Of a DNA stretch of 64,000 nucleotides, positions 50,906 through 59,652 are shown one piece after another (position 1 is the first letter of the stretch; every line of letters begins with the position of its first letter). The DNA is from Microbacterium schleiferi. GTDB taxonomy: Bacteria; Actinomycetota; Actinomycetes; Actinomycetales; Microbacteriaceae. The position numbers were made by a program, and so were the translations under genes. The notes below the pieces were generated by a model. It saw nothing but the letters and a program-made list of their open reading frames with translations, did not search any database and was not told the origin of the DNA. The DNA is taken from assembly GCF_015565955.1 (NCBI RefSeq), contig NZ_CP064760.1:2480001-2544000 (forward strand). The letters run 5' to 3'.

Positions 50906-52381
50906 ATGAGTACGTCGATTGCTCCAGCTCGGCGTCGCGTCTATCCGTCGCTCACGGCGGCGTGGCTGCCGCTGGGCGCGCTCTGCCTCGCGTTCTTCGT
51001 CGAGATGGTCGACAACACCCTGATGTCCATTGCGCTCCCGACGATCGGTCGAGATCTCGGCGGCGACACCACTTCTCTGCAATGGGTCAGCGGAGCCTAC
51101 TCACTCACATTCGGAGGGCTCCTTCTCACCGCCGGCTCCATCGCCGACCGGTTCGGGCGACGACGCGTGCTGCAGATCGGACTGGCGGCATTCGGCATCC
51201 TGAGTCTCGGCGTCCTCGTGGTGAGCACGACGGGCCAACTCATTGCGCTCCGCGCGGCGCTGGGCATCGCGGCAGCCGCCATGGCACCCATCACCAACTC
51301 CCTTGTCTTCCGGCTCTTCGACGATGACACGCTGCGCATGCGGGCGATGACGATCATGATCGTTGTCGGCATGTCGGGCTTCGTGCTCGGACCCCTCCTC
51401 GGCGGAACGGTGCTCACCCACTTCTCCTGGCACTGGCTGCTGTTGGTGAACGCGCCGATCGCGCTACTCGCCGCGATCGGCGTGCATTTCGGGGTTGCCC
51501 CCGACCGCGCCGACGGACTCACCCGCGACCGGCTGGACATCGCCGGCGCGGTGCTCAGCATCCTCACGATCGGGCTCGCCTGCTACACGTTCACGAGCGC
51601 CGTAGAGAACGGGTGGTCCTCGCCGCTCACGATCGGTGCGATCGTCGGAGCGGCTCTCGGACTGGTCGGCTTCATCTGGCGTGAACGCACCGCTACCGCC
51701 CCGATGCTCGACCTGTCGCTGTTTCGCAACGGAACCGTCCGGGGCTCGACCATTGCGCAGGTCGGCACATCCATCGCGATGACCGGTGTGATGTTCACGC
51801 TCATCCTGCACTTCCAATACGCGTGGGGATGGAGCCCCATGCAAGCAGGGTTCGCCAACCTCCCGATCATCACCACGATGTTCGCGGCAACACCGATCTC
51901 GGAAGGCCTTGCCAGCCGATTCGGCCACCGCATCGCTGCCTTCGTCGGAGCGATCTTCATCGTCATCGGCCTGCTGGCGATGGCGTGGGGCGTGGAGCAC
52001 GGCTACCTTGCCATCGCGGTCGCGATGGTCGTCATGACGATAGGCCTGCGCACCGTCATGACGATCTGCGCGGTAGCGCTCGTCGGAGCCATGCCCGAGA
52101 ACCGGACCTCCATGGGCGCCGCGCTCAACGACACCGCCCAGGAGGTCGGGACGAGCGTCGGAACAGCGGTCGTCGGGACGCTCATCGCCGTGCTGGTGAC
52201 GACAATGCTGCCGGACGGCGTGTGGAGCCCGGAACTCGTGGCCTCCTACTTCGCCGGCGAGCGCACGATCTTCATCGTGCTCGCCGTGGCAGTCGGCATC
52301 CTGTCCATCTGGGGATCTCTCACGCTGACGAACTCACGGGACGTGGACGAGCACCCTGCTCCCGCCGAGGCGGCGCCCTGA
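50906..52381 (+). CDS. MFS multidrug transporter (DHA2 family)
   Basis: 491 residues with about fourteen membrane helices. Motifs: FFVEMVDNTLMSIALPTIGR in helix 1 and GSIADRFGRRRVLQIG between helices 2 and 3 (motif A). The 14-helix DHA2 family exports drugs or dyes by proton antiport. ATG 50906 follows AGGAAGGA; the frame open further upstream crosses the operators and is not used. Probably induced when the divergent TetR protein binds ligand. Confidence 0.9.
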   Translation: MSTSIAPARRRVYPSLTAAWLPLGALCLAFFVEMVDNTLMSIALPTIGRDLGGDTTSLQWVSGAYSLTFGGLLLTAGSIADRFGRRRVLQIGLAAFGILSLGVLVVSTTGQLIALRAALGIAAAAMAPITNSLVFRLFDDDTLRMRAMTIMIVVGMSGFVLGPLLGGTVLTHFSWHWLLLVNAPIALLAAIGVHFGVAPDRADGLTRDRLDIAGAVLSILTIGLACYTFTSAVENGWSSPLTIGAIVGAALGLVGFIWRERTATAPMLDLSLFRNGTVRGSTIAQVGTSIAMTGVMFTLILHFQYAWGWSPMQAGFANLPIITTMFAATPISEGLASRFGHRIAAFVGAIFIVIGLLAMAWGVEHGYLAIAVAMVVMTIGLRTVMTICAVALVGAMPENRTSMGAALNDTAQEVGTSVGTAVVGTLIAVLVTTMLPDGVWSPELVASYFAGERTIFIVLAVAVGILSIWGSLTLTNSRDVDEHPAPAEAAP

Positions 52382-52396
52382 GACCGTGTTCGCAAG

Positions 52397-52469
52397 GTAC
52401 GCAAAATCCGCGGGGTAGGACGCTTCAAAACCGAATCGTCCTACCCCGCGGATAGTTCCTACGCTCGTG
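52397..52469. repeat. nested palindromic repeat, family 3, copy 2
   Basis: 73 bases, about 93% identical to 49979-50051 and in the same orientation. The inner stem CCGCGGGGTAGGACG / CGTCCTACCCCGCGG is perfect over 15 bases. Together the two copies bracket the tetR-MFS pair. Confidence 0.85.
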
Positions 52470-52507
52470 AGGTCAGCGCGCCGCGCGAGAGCGCTCGCTC
52501 GTACGCC

Positions 52508-52975
52508 TCAGGCGAGGGTGAAGATGACCTCGACCTCGACGGGGCTGTCCAGCGGCAGCACGGGAACACCGACCGCGGAGCGCGCGTGGCGGCCGGCGTC
52601 GCCGAAGACCTCGCCGAGCACCTCGCTCGCCCCGTTGATGACGCCCGGCTGGCCCGTGAACTCCGGAACGGATGCCACGAATCCGGTCACCTTGAGCACG
52701 CCGGTGAGCTTGTCCACGCCGCCCGCGGCATCCGCGGCGGCAGCGATCGCGTTGAGCGCACACTGCCGTGCATAGGATGCGGCATCCGCCGCCGGTACGA
52801 GACCGTGGCCGTCGCCGACCTTGCCGGTGGCCGGCAGCGCGCCCGACACGAACGGCAACTGTCCGGCGGTGTAGACGAGGTCACCGTGGACCTTTGCCGG
52901 GATGTATGCGGCAACCGGCGGTGCAATCTCCGGAAGGTCAATACCGAGCTCTGCGAGGCGGGCGGAAAGGCTCAT
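52508..52975 (-). CDS. RidA-family protein
   Basis: 155 residues from ATG 52973-52975 (MSLSARLAELGIDLPEIAPP). VHGDLVYTAGQLPFVSGALP and ARQCALNAIAAAADAAGG are RidA/YjgF signatures; VPVLPLDSPVEVEVIFTLA is the usual C-terminal strand. RidA deaminates reactive enamine/imine intermediates; this longer subfamily lacks proven activity. It starts 4 bases after the DUF4177 stop, so the two are co-transcribed. Confidence 0.88.
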   Translation of the reverse strand: MSLSARLAELGIDLPEIAPPVAAYIPAKVHGDLVYTAGQLPFVSGALPATGKVGDGHGLVPAADAASYARQCALNAIAAAADAAGGVDKLTGVLKVTGFVASVPEFTGQPGVINGASEVLGEVFGDAGRHARSAVGVPVLPLDSPVEVEVIFTLA

Positions 52976-52979
52976 CGAG

Positions 52980-53192
52980 TCATTCTCCGAACTGTTGGGC
53001 GGCAGTGGCTGCCGCATCGAGACCGGCGTTGGCTGCACCGCCGCCGGTGGGACGTTTGAAGTATCCGACGAGGCCACCCTCGGGGCCGGGCACGACCTGC
53101 ACGAGCTCCCACCCCTGCTTGCCCCAGTTGTTGAGGATGGCTGCCGTGTTGTGGATCAGCAGCGGCGTGGTCATGTACTCCCACGTGATCAT
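52980..53192 (-). CDS. small DUF4177-like protein
   Basis: 70 residues: MITWEYMTTPLLIHNTAAIL, then NNWGKQGWELVQVVPGPEGG and the basic GYFKRPTG. The WEY...NxxGxxGWELV pattern is the DUF4177 fold, a small beta-alpha domain of unknown role. ATG 53190-53192. It is divergent from the PBP gene and translated just before RidA. It is hidden at the end of a much longer spurious frame. Confidence 0.83.
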   Translation of the reverse strand: MITWEYMTTPLLIHNTAAILNNWGKQGWELVQVVPGPEGGLVGYFKRPTGGGAANAGLDAAATAAQQFGE

Positions 53193-53312
53193 CGGGGCTC
53201 CCGGAGTGGTCGGTGAGGGCGAGGGAACGGGTGCTTCCCTCGCGCCGCGATCTCGCGGGCGCGCGCGAGGCTGTCGAGCCTTCGCACAGGAAGCTCCCTT
53301 AGCATCAAGCCT

Positions 53313-55925
53313 ATGCCTGAAACGAAACGAACGGCGGGCGGCGTGCTCGGCGGCCTCCTCGGCGTGGTCGGCCTCAGCACCGTTGCGGGAGTCCTCGTCG
53401 CTGCCACCGTGACGCCGGCGATCGCACTGTCTGGCGCCGCGGCATCCAGCGCGATCACGCTCTTCGACAATCTTCCCAGCGCGCTCGAGATCGACGAGCT
53501 GATGCTGCCGACGACCTTCTATTGGATGAACCCCGACACGGGTGAGTACGAGGTCATGACGCAGTTCTACGATCAGAACCGCGATCCGGTGGCCTTCGAT
53601 GAGGTTGCCCCCGTCATGTACGACGCGATCCTCTCGAGCGAAGACAAGAACTTCTACTCGCACGGCGGAATCGACCTCGTCGGCACCGCCCGAGCCGTCA
53701 TCGGGGGTGGCTCGCAGGGTGGTGGATCCTCCATCAGCCAGCAGTACGTCAAGAACATCCTCATCCAGAAGTGTGAGGCCGAGGTCGGAACCGGCGAGAC
53801 CGCCGACATGACGCAGGAAGAGAAGGATGCCGCGAAGGACGCGTGTTTCACGGACGCGACCGTCGCCAGCGGCACCGAGGGGTACCAGCGGAAGCTGCAG
53901 GAGATGCGGTACGCGATCGCCCTCGAGCAGAAGTACTCGAAGGACGAGATCCTGCTGGGCTACCTCAATATCGCCAACTTCGGCGGTCAGAACTACGGCA
54001 TCGGCGCCGCTGCGCACTACTACTTCGGCGTCGACGCCGCGAACCTGACCCTCGGACAGGCCGCAGCGCTCGCCGGCATGGTGCAGACACCGAACCTCTA
54101 CCGCATCGACCGACCGGACGGCTCGTGGACCGACAAAGACGGCAACCCGATCAACGGCGCGGCCGACGGATACTCCCTGACGAAGGAACGTCAGGAATAC
54201 GTTCTCGGCCGGATGCTCACCGACGGCAAGATCACCCAGGAAGAGTACGACGCTGCCATCGCTGAACCGATCACGCCGGTCATCACCCCCGCTGACACCG
54301 GCTGCGGCATCGTGCCTGGAAAAGCCGCGTACTTCTGCCAGTACGTGCGCGGAATCATGGAGAACGACGAGGCCTTCGGCGCGACCCGGGAGGACCGCAC
54401 GAAGCTCCTCAAGCAGGGCGGCCTCAACGTCTACCTGACGATCGACAAGCGCCTGCAACAAGCCGCCGAACAGGCCATGGTTGACAACGTGCCCTCGTCC
54501 ATCGACGGGTACACGAATGACGACACGGGGCGCCTGGGCGCTGCGACCACCAGTATCGAGACGAAGACCGGCCGCATCCTCGAGATCACGCAGAACACCA
54601 ACTTCAGCGAGACGATCAAGGACGACCCGAACTTCTCGTCGCTCGTGTACGCCGGCAACATAAAGTACGGCGGCTCCAACGGATTCGAGGGCGGGTCGAC
54701 CTTCAAGGTCTTCACCCTGCTCGAGTGGCTCCAGGAGGGCCACTCCGTCAACGAGGTGATCAACGGGCGCGCGCAGATCTTCAAGAACTTCCGCAACAGC
54801 TGCACCGGCGATATCTCCAACAATGCGCTCATTCAGAACTTCGCGAAGAACCCCGGCTATGTGGGAACGCCGATGCGGTTCACCTCAGACTCCCTGAACA
54901 CGGGCTTCCTCGCGATGGCCTCGAAGCTGGATCTCTGCGGTATCCAGAACACCGCCGAGAAGATGGGTGTCCGACTCGGAGACGGCAGTGTGGTTCCGGT
55001 CGAGGTGCCGTTCCAGATTCTCGGGTCGAACGCTATTCCGCCGATCGATGTCGCCGCTGCGTACGCGACGATCGCGAACAACGGCGTCTACTGCACGCCG
55101 AAGGCTATCGATCGCATCACTGACGCCAACGGCAACGAGGTCGCCCTTCCCGAGGCATCCTGCACGCAGGTGCTCGAACCGAATATCGCCGCAACAGCCG
55201 CCTACGCGCTGCAGGGCGTCATGAACAACGGTTCGGGCCGCGCATCCAACCCGTACGACGGAACACCGCTGCTCGGCAAGACAGGTACCCACGAGGCAAA
55301 GCAGACGTGGCTTGTCGCATCGAGCACGAACGTCACGACCGCTGTCTGGGTTGGCAACTCGCAGGGCTACGCGAACGTCGACCGGTGGCCGTGGAACCAC
55401 CTCTACACGCGACACTCGGTAGCACGACCGATCCTGGCTGCCGCCGACGCACTGTACGGTGGCGACGGGTTCCCCGCTCCGGATCCGAACCTCACCAAGA
55501 CCGTGCTCTACGACCTTCCGAGCGTCCTCGGTAAGAGCATCGACGAAGCAACCAAGGTGCTCGAGGATGCCGGATTCGAAGTCATCGTCGGCGACGCCGT
55601 CGACTCCACCGAGGGTGCCGGAATCGTCGCTCAGCAGGACCCCGCCGGCGGCAAGGTCCCGGGCGGCACAACCGTCACGATCCGGCCGAGCAATGGCCAA
55701 GGCGTGATCATCCCCGCCGTCAGCGGTTCGGTCGAGCAGGCACGAAACACGTTGCAGGGCGCGGGGTTGAACGTCACCGGCGGCACGTGCAATAACCCGG
55801 CGGCAACGGCCACCGTGACGGGCACGAGTCCCGGCGCGGGCACCATGGTCGGGCGTGGTTCTACCGTGAACATCAACGTGAATTGCGCGGCGCCACCGGC
55901 TCCCACACCGGCGCCCACGCCGTGA
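53313..55925 (+). CDS. class A penicillin-binding protein with PASTA domains
   Basis: 870 residues. One membrane helix at about 15-45; GT51 transglycosylase domain with SSEDKNFYSHGGIDLVGTAR (catalytic Glu 110) and GGGSSISQQYVKN; transpeptidase domain with SxxK at S462 (GGSTFK), SxN at S527 (SLN) and KTGT at 656; then two PASTA repeats at about 720-850 and a Pro/Thr-rich tail. It polymerises and cross-links peptidoglycan at the outer membrane face. ATG 53313 follows GGAAG. The stop overlaps the phosphoesterase start (GTGA). Confidence 0.95.
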   Translation: MPETKRTAGGVLGGLLGVVGLSTVAGVLVAATVTPAIALSGAAASSAITLFDNLPSALEIDELMLPTTFYWMNPDTGEYEVMTQFYDQNRDPVAFDEVAPVMYDAILSSEDKNFYSHGGIDLVGTARAVIGGGSQGGGSSISQQYVKNILIQKCEAEVGTGETADMTQEEKDAAKDACFTDATVASGTEGYQRKLQEMRYAIALEQKYSKDEILLGYLNIANFGGQNYGIGAAAHYYFGVDAANLTLGQAAALAGMVQTPNLYRIDRPDGSWTDKDGNPINGAADGYSLTKERQEYVLGRMLTDGKITQEEYDAAIAEPITPVITPADTGCGIVPGKAAYFCQYVRGIMENDEAFGATREDRTKLLKQGGLNVYLTIDKRLQQAAEQAMVDNVPSSIDGYTNDDTGRLGAATTSIETKTGRILEITQNTNFSETIKDDPNFSSLVYAGNIKYGGSNGFEGGSTFKVFTLLEWLQEGHSVNEVINGRAQIFKNFRNSCTGDISNNALIQNFAKNPGYVGTPMRFTSDSLNTGFLAMASKLDLCGIQNTAEKMGVRLGDGSVVPVEVPFQILGSNAIPPIDVAAAYATIANNGVYCTPKAIDRITDANGNEVALPEASCTQVLEPNIAATAAYALQGVMNNGSGRASNPYDGTPLLGKTGTHEAKQTWLVASSTNVTTAVWVGNSQGYANVDRWPWNHLYTRHSVARPILAAADALYGGDGFPAPDPNLTKTVLYDLPSVLGKSIDEATKVLEDAGFEVIVGDAVDSTEGAGIVAQQDPAGGKVPGGTTVTIRPSNGQGVIIPAVSGSVEQARNTLQGAGLNVTGGTCNNPAATATVTGTSPGAGTMVGRGSTVNINVNCAAPPAPTPAPTP

Positions 55926-56893
55926 GTTCACCGCTCGGACGCACCGCCCTCACGACCCTCGGGGTTGTGGGGGCGGTCGGCGTCGGCACCGCCGTCTGGG
56001 GCATCGGTATCGAGCGTTACCTCTACACGGTGCGCCGTCATGACGTGCGCATTCTGCCGGCCGGGTCAACTCCGCTGCGGATCCTGCACATCTCCGACAT
56101 CCATATGGCGCCGTGGCAGCATCGCAAGCAGCGTTGGCTCGCGGGACTCGCTGAGGAGCTCCGTCCTGACCTGATCGTGAACACCGGCGACAACCTGGGG
56201 CACGCTGAGGGGCTGACCGGTGTGCGCGCCGCCTTGGACCCGCTGCGCGGTATCCCGGGCGTCTACGTGCACGGTTCGAACGATCACGATGCCCCGCTCC
56301 CCCGCAATCCCCTCTTGTATTTCTCCGGCCCTTCTACCTCGGTACCCAAGCCCGAACGCCTCGACGTCGGAGCGCTCGACGATTATCTGCAGAGCGAGCT
56401 GGGCTGGCACGAACTCAACAACGCGGCAGCGTCCTTCACGGCGGACGACCGGCTGATTGCCGCGTTCGGCGTCAGCGACGCCCACCGCCACTGGGATCGG
56501 CTCGACGTGCTCCCGCCCCTCGTTGCCGACCTGGCCGCGCAGTCCCCCGCGCTCACGTTCGGCGTCAGCCACGCCCCGTACCGGCGCGTGCTCGACACGT
56601 TCACAGGGCTCGGCGCCGACATGATCTTCGCCGGCCACACGCACGGCGGCCAGGTGCGGATGCCGGGATTCGGCGCTCTGGTCGCCAACTGCGACATTCC
56701 CCTCGACCAGGCGCGGGGCCTGAGCACCTGGACGGCAGACGGCCGCTCTGTGCCGCTGAACGTCAGTGCCGGGGTGGGCCACTCGATCTACGCCCCGGTG
56801 CGCTTCGCGTGCCGCCCCGAGGTGTCGCTGCTCACCCTTACCGCGGTTGATACCCAGATCGCACCCGACGGCGGTTCGGGCAGCGAGCGCTGA
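55922..56893 (+). CDS. membrane-anchored metallophosphoesterase (YkuE/YaeI-like)
   Basis: 323 residues from GTG 55922, overlapping the PBP stop. N-terminal hydrophobic anchor (TALTTLGVVGAVGVGTAVWG), then metal-binding motifs LRILHISDIHMAPW (DxH), NTGDNLGHAEG (GD), VHGSNDHDAP (GNHD variant SNDHD), VSHAPYRR and FAGHTHGGQVRMP (GHTHGG). Dinuclear-metal phosphoesterase acting at the membrane; coupling to the PBP gene suggests cell-envelope work (inference), as in many actinobacteria with this pair. Confidence 0.92.
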   Translation: MSSPLGRTALTTLGVVGAVGVGTAVWGIGIERYLYTVRRHDVRILPAGSTPLRILHISDIHMAPWQHRKQRWLAGLAEELRPDLIVNTGDNLGHAEGLTGVRAALDPLRGIPGVYVHGSNDHDAPLPRNPLLYFSGPSTSVPKPERLDVGALDDYLQSELGWHELNNAAASFTADDRLIAAFGVSDAHRHWDRLDVLPPLVADLAAQSPALTFGVSHAPYRRVLDTFTGLGADMIFAGHTHGGQVRMPGFGALVANCDIPLDQARGLSTWTADGRSVPLNVSAGVGHSIYAPVRFACRPEVSLLTLTAVDTQIAPDGGSGSER

Positions 56894-56917
56894 TCGGGTA
56901 GACTCGGAGGGTTGCCA

Positions 56918-56991
56918 CGGGGTGTGGCGCAGCTTGGTAGCGCGCGTCGTTCGGGACGACGAGGCCGCAGGTTCAAATCCTGTCACCCCGA
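56918..56991 (+). tRNA. tRNA-Pro (anticodon CGG)
   Basis: Acceptor CGGGGTG (56918-56924) pairs with CACCCCG (56984-56990); anticodon loop TTCGGGA; T-loop TTCAAAT; discriminator A at 56991. CCA is not encoded (CGC follows). 74 nt. Confidence 0.94.
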
Positions 56992-56993
56992 CG

Positions 56994-57040
56994 CATTGTC
57001 TTGCGGGAGTCGACTACAGGTCGGCTCCCGCAAGACAATG
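56994..57040 (+). terminator. long perfect hairpin directly after tRNA-Pro
   Basis: CATTGTCTTGCGGGAG (56994-57009) and CTCCCGCAAGACAATG (57025-57040) are perfect 16-base inverse copies; CGAC/GTCG in the loop extends the stem to about 20 pairs. It starts 2 bases after the tRNA. No T-run follows, so it may be a processing structure or part of a repeat rather than a plain terminator. Confidence 0.6.
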
Positions 57041-57055
57041 ATCGCGGTGGCTACC

Positions 57056-57116
57056 GGGCCCCCAGCGCCCGAGGCTCCGCACGACGCGAAGCGGCGTGTG
57101 GAGTGGCCCTGGGGCG
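57056..57116 (+). repeat. diverged repeat shared with 38231-38290
   Basis: Aligned codon by codon with the minus strand of 38231-38290, also beside a tRNA gene. It is followed by short tandem duplications (GGGGCGCACCCCGAC twice and GACCATGTAG twice, 57112-57178). Confidence 0.5.
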
Positions 57117-57212
57117 CACCCCGACAATGCGCGATGGGGCGCACCCCGACCATGTAGCAAGATCGACCATGTAGATCTGACGGTGTCGTCGCCCCCTCCC
57201 GGAAGGATCCTG

Positions 57213-57989
57213 ATGGCCACCCCTCCCCGCCTGGTCGCGTTCGACCTCGACGACACCCTGGCACCCTCCAAGAGCTCGATCGACCCGCGTATGGGCGATC
57301 TGCTCGTGGCCCTCGCCGAGCGCGTCGATGTGGCGATCATCTCGGGCGGGCAGCTCGCGCAGTTCACGATGCAGGTCGTCGACCGTCTTCCCGAGACCTC
57401 CGCCGACACACTCGCGCGGCTGCACCTGCTTCCGACCTGCGGGACGCAGTACTACCGGCTCGGGGCGGACGGCATCGACACGGTCTACGCGCACTCCCTG
57501 ACCGACGACCAGAAGCAGCGTGCCCTCACCGCCGTCGAGGAAGAAGCCAAGCGTCTCGGGCTCTGGGAGTCCGAGCCCTGGGGTGAGATCCTCGAAGACC
57601 GCGGCTCGCAGATCACGTTCTCAGCGCTCGGTCAGCAGGCGCCCGTTGACGCCAAGATGACCTGGGACCCGACCGGCGAGAAGAAGAACACGCTCCGGGC
57701 GGCGGTCGCCGCTCGCCTGCCCGACCTCGAGGTGCGCTCCGGCGGGTCGACCTCGGTCGACATCACCGCGCGGGGGATCGACAAGGCCTACGGGATGCGC
57801 CAGCTCGCCGATCAGACCGGCATCCCGCTCGATGACATGCTCTTTGTCGGCGACCGCCTCGATCCGGACGGGAACGACTACCCGGTCTTGGCGATCGGCG
57901 TCGCCTGCCACGCTGTCGAGGGCTGGGAAGACACCGCCGAGTTCCTCGAGGGGTTCATCCCGACGCTGCCTACTCCGTCGGAGCGGTGA
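57213..57989 (+). CDS. HAD-IIB family hydrolase (phosphomannomutase-like)
   Basis: 258 residues from ATG 57213 after GGAAGGA. LVAFDLDDTLAPSKSSID holds the nucleophile DxD, VAIISGGQLAQF the second motif, GIDKAYGMRQLADQTGI the Lys region, and LFVGDRLDPDGNDYPV the metal-binding motif. HAD-IIB proteins include eukaryotic-type phosphomannomutase and sugar-phosphate phosphatases; the spacing resembles phosphomannomutase more than trehalose-phosphatase. Substrate unproven. Its 3' end overlaps the convergent FadR gene by 20 bases. Confidence 0.88.
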   Translation: MATPPRLVAFDLDDTLAPSKSSIDPRMGDLLVALAERVDVAIISGGQLAQFTMQVVDRLPETSADTLARLHLLPTCGTQYYRLGADGIDTVYAHSLTDDQKQRALTAVEEEAKRLGLWESEPWGEILEDRGSQITFSALGQQAPVDAKMTWDPTGEKKNTLRAAVAARLPDLEVRSGGSTSVDITARGIDKAYGMRQLADQTGIPLDDMLFVGDRLDPDGNDYPVLAIGVACHAVEGWEDTAEFLEGFIPTLPTPSER

Positions 57990-58676
57990 CCGTCGCGTAA
58001 TACCCGCGGATGTGGTCGTTCACGGCCGCGCGGGCGGCGTCAGCCTGTCCCTGCCCGATGAGGTCGACGATGCGGTGATGCTCGTGCCGCAGGCGGGCCG
58101 CCGCGCCATCCCAGTCGGTGATTCGACGGATGCCGCGCGCCACATATCCTTCGATCGCGTCGCGCAGTCCGCCCATCATGGCCACGGTGACGCCGTTGCC
58201 CGCGGCCTCGGCGAGCGCCAGGTGAAGCTGGGCGTCGAGGGCGACGAACTCCGCCGGTGTCAGCGACTCGTCATCCATCGCCCCCAGCACGCGGTGCACG
58301 TCAGCGAGGTCGGCGTCGTCTGCGGCGGCGAGGTCTGACACGACCGCCGACTCGAGCGCGATACGGGTGTCGACGACATCGTCGATCGCGAAACTCTGCG
58401 CCGCCAGCTGCAGCCGTAGCAGGGCCGACATCCCGCCGGTCGGGGTGCCGATGATGATGGCACCGGCGGTGGGTCCCGAACCCGTGCCGGTACGGATCAG
58501 TCCCATGACTTCGAGCACCCGCAGCGCCTCACGAACGCTGGACCTGCCGACACCGAGGGTCGTCGCCAACTCGCGCTCGGGCGGCAGGCGGTCGCCGGGA
58601 CCGAGTTCTCCGCTCATCAGATCACTCTCGATCCGATCGAGCACGATCCGCCAGGCCTTGGCCGGGCATCCGTCAC
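57970..58676 (-). pseudogene. FadR/GntR-family regulator with a frameshift near the start
   Basis: The body (from codon GTG at 58642-58644) reads LDRIESDLMSGELGPGDRLP, VGRSSVREALRVLEVMGLIR and an FCD effector domain (DARLAALALE-like; HEHHRIVDLIGQGQADAA). Family members begin earlier with AWxIVLxRI, and KAWRIV is indeed encoded just upstream in frame but with no start. The only good start is GTG 58674-58676 with GAAGGAG 5 bases before it, one base out of frame. One extra C in CCC (plus GGG 58664-58666) joins them as VTDAPAKAWRIVLDRI, 235 residues. A short protein from 58644 is the alternative. Confidence 0.8.
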
Positions 58677-58780
58677 AGGCACTCCTTCGTCCGCCTCAGG
58701 CTACCGAGTGGTCTGACCACCGCCAAACGCGCGCGCGGGATGACTGCGCGAAACCGTGCCTCCGACGCTAGCGTGGGGGC

Positions 58781-59623
58781 ATGGATCCCCTGCTCATCGT
58801 CCTCGGCATCGCCGCCGCCGTCTCGGTCTTCTGCTGGGTCGCTTCGCTCATCACGAAGGACACGTCGTGGGTCGACCGGCTGTGGTCGGTCGTTCCGGCG
58901 GTCTACGTCTGGGTGTTCGCGATCGCGGCACTCGTGTCCGGCGAAGAAGCGACGCGGCTGATCGTCATGGCGATCCTCGTCACCGCGTGGGGTGCCCGCC
59001 TGACCTTCAACTTCGCCCGTAAGGGCGGCTACACCGGCATGGAGGACTATCGCTGGGCGATCCTGCGGGGCCGGATGGCACCCTGGCAGTTCCAGCTGTT
59101 CAACATCTTCTTCATCGTGCTGTACCAGAACGCGCTGCTCGTGCTGATCTCGCTGCCGGCGCTCATCGCGTGGCAGAACCCGACCCCCTTCACCGGGTGG
59201 GATGCCGCGTTCGCCGTGCTGTTCGCCCTGTTCCTGATCGGAGAGTTCATCGCCGATCAGCAGCAGTGGGACTTCCACAAGGCCAAGCAGGCAGCCGGCG
59301 GGACACTCGAGCCGGGCTTCCTCACGACCGGCCTGTGGCGCTACAGCCGTCACCCGAACTTCTTCTTCGAGCAGGCGCAGTGGTGGGCCCTCTACGGGCT
59401 GGGCGCGACAGCCGCCGTCACGGCGGGCGCGGGCCTGTGGGGCGGTGTCGTCAACTGGACGGTCATCGGAGCGGCGCTGCTGACCGTGCTGTTCATCGGC
59501 TCGACCGTGTTCACCGAGTCGATCTCGGCATCCAAGTACCCGGCCTACACGCAGTATCAGCGCACGACGTCAATGCTCGTGCCGCTGCCGACCCGGCAGC
59601 GCGCTGCGGAGGCTAACGCCTGA
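58781..59623 (+). CDS. DUF1295 membrane protein (steroid 5-alpha-reductase-like fold)
   Basis: 280 residues with about seven membrane helices. YRWAILRGRMAPWQFQLFNI, WDFHKAKQAAGG and TGLWRYSRHPNFFFEQAQWW match DUF1295, with the RHPNFFxE motif and late YPAYTQYQRTTS. The fold is that of 3-oxo-5-alpha-steroid 4-dehydrogenases and isoprenylcysteine methyltransferases; substrate in bacteria unknown. ATG 58781, 104 bases from the divergent FadR start. Confidence 0.88.
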   Translation: MDPLLIVLGIAAAVSVFCWVASLITKDTSWVDRLWSVVPAVYVWVFAIAALVSGEEATRLIVMAILVTAWGARLTFNFARKGGYTGMEDYRWAILRGRMAPWQFQLFNIFFIVLYQNALLVLISLPALIAWQNPTPFTGWDAAFAVLFALFLIGEFIADQQQWDFHKAKQAAGGTLEPGFLTTGLWRYSRHPNFFFEQAQWWALYGLGATAAVTAGAGLWGGVVNWTVIGAALLTVLFIGSTVFTESISASKYPAYTQYQRTTSMLVPLPTRQRAAEANA

Positions 59624-59652
59624 GGCGTGGCCTACGCCGGCGCCTCAGCGAC

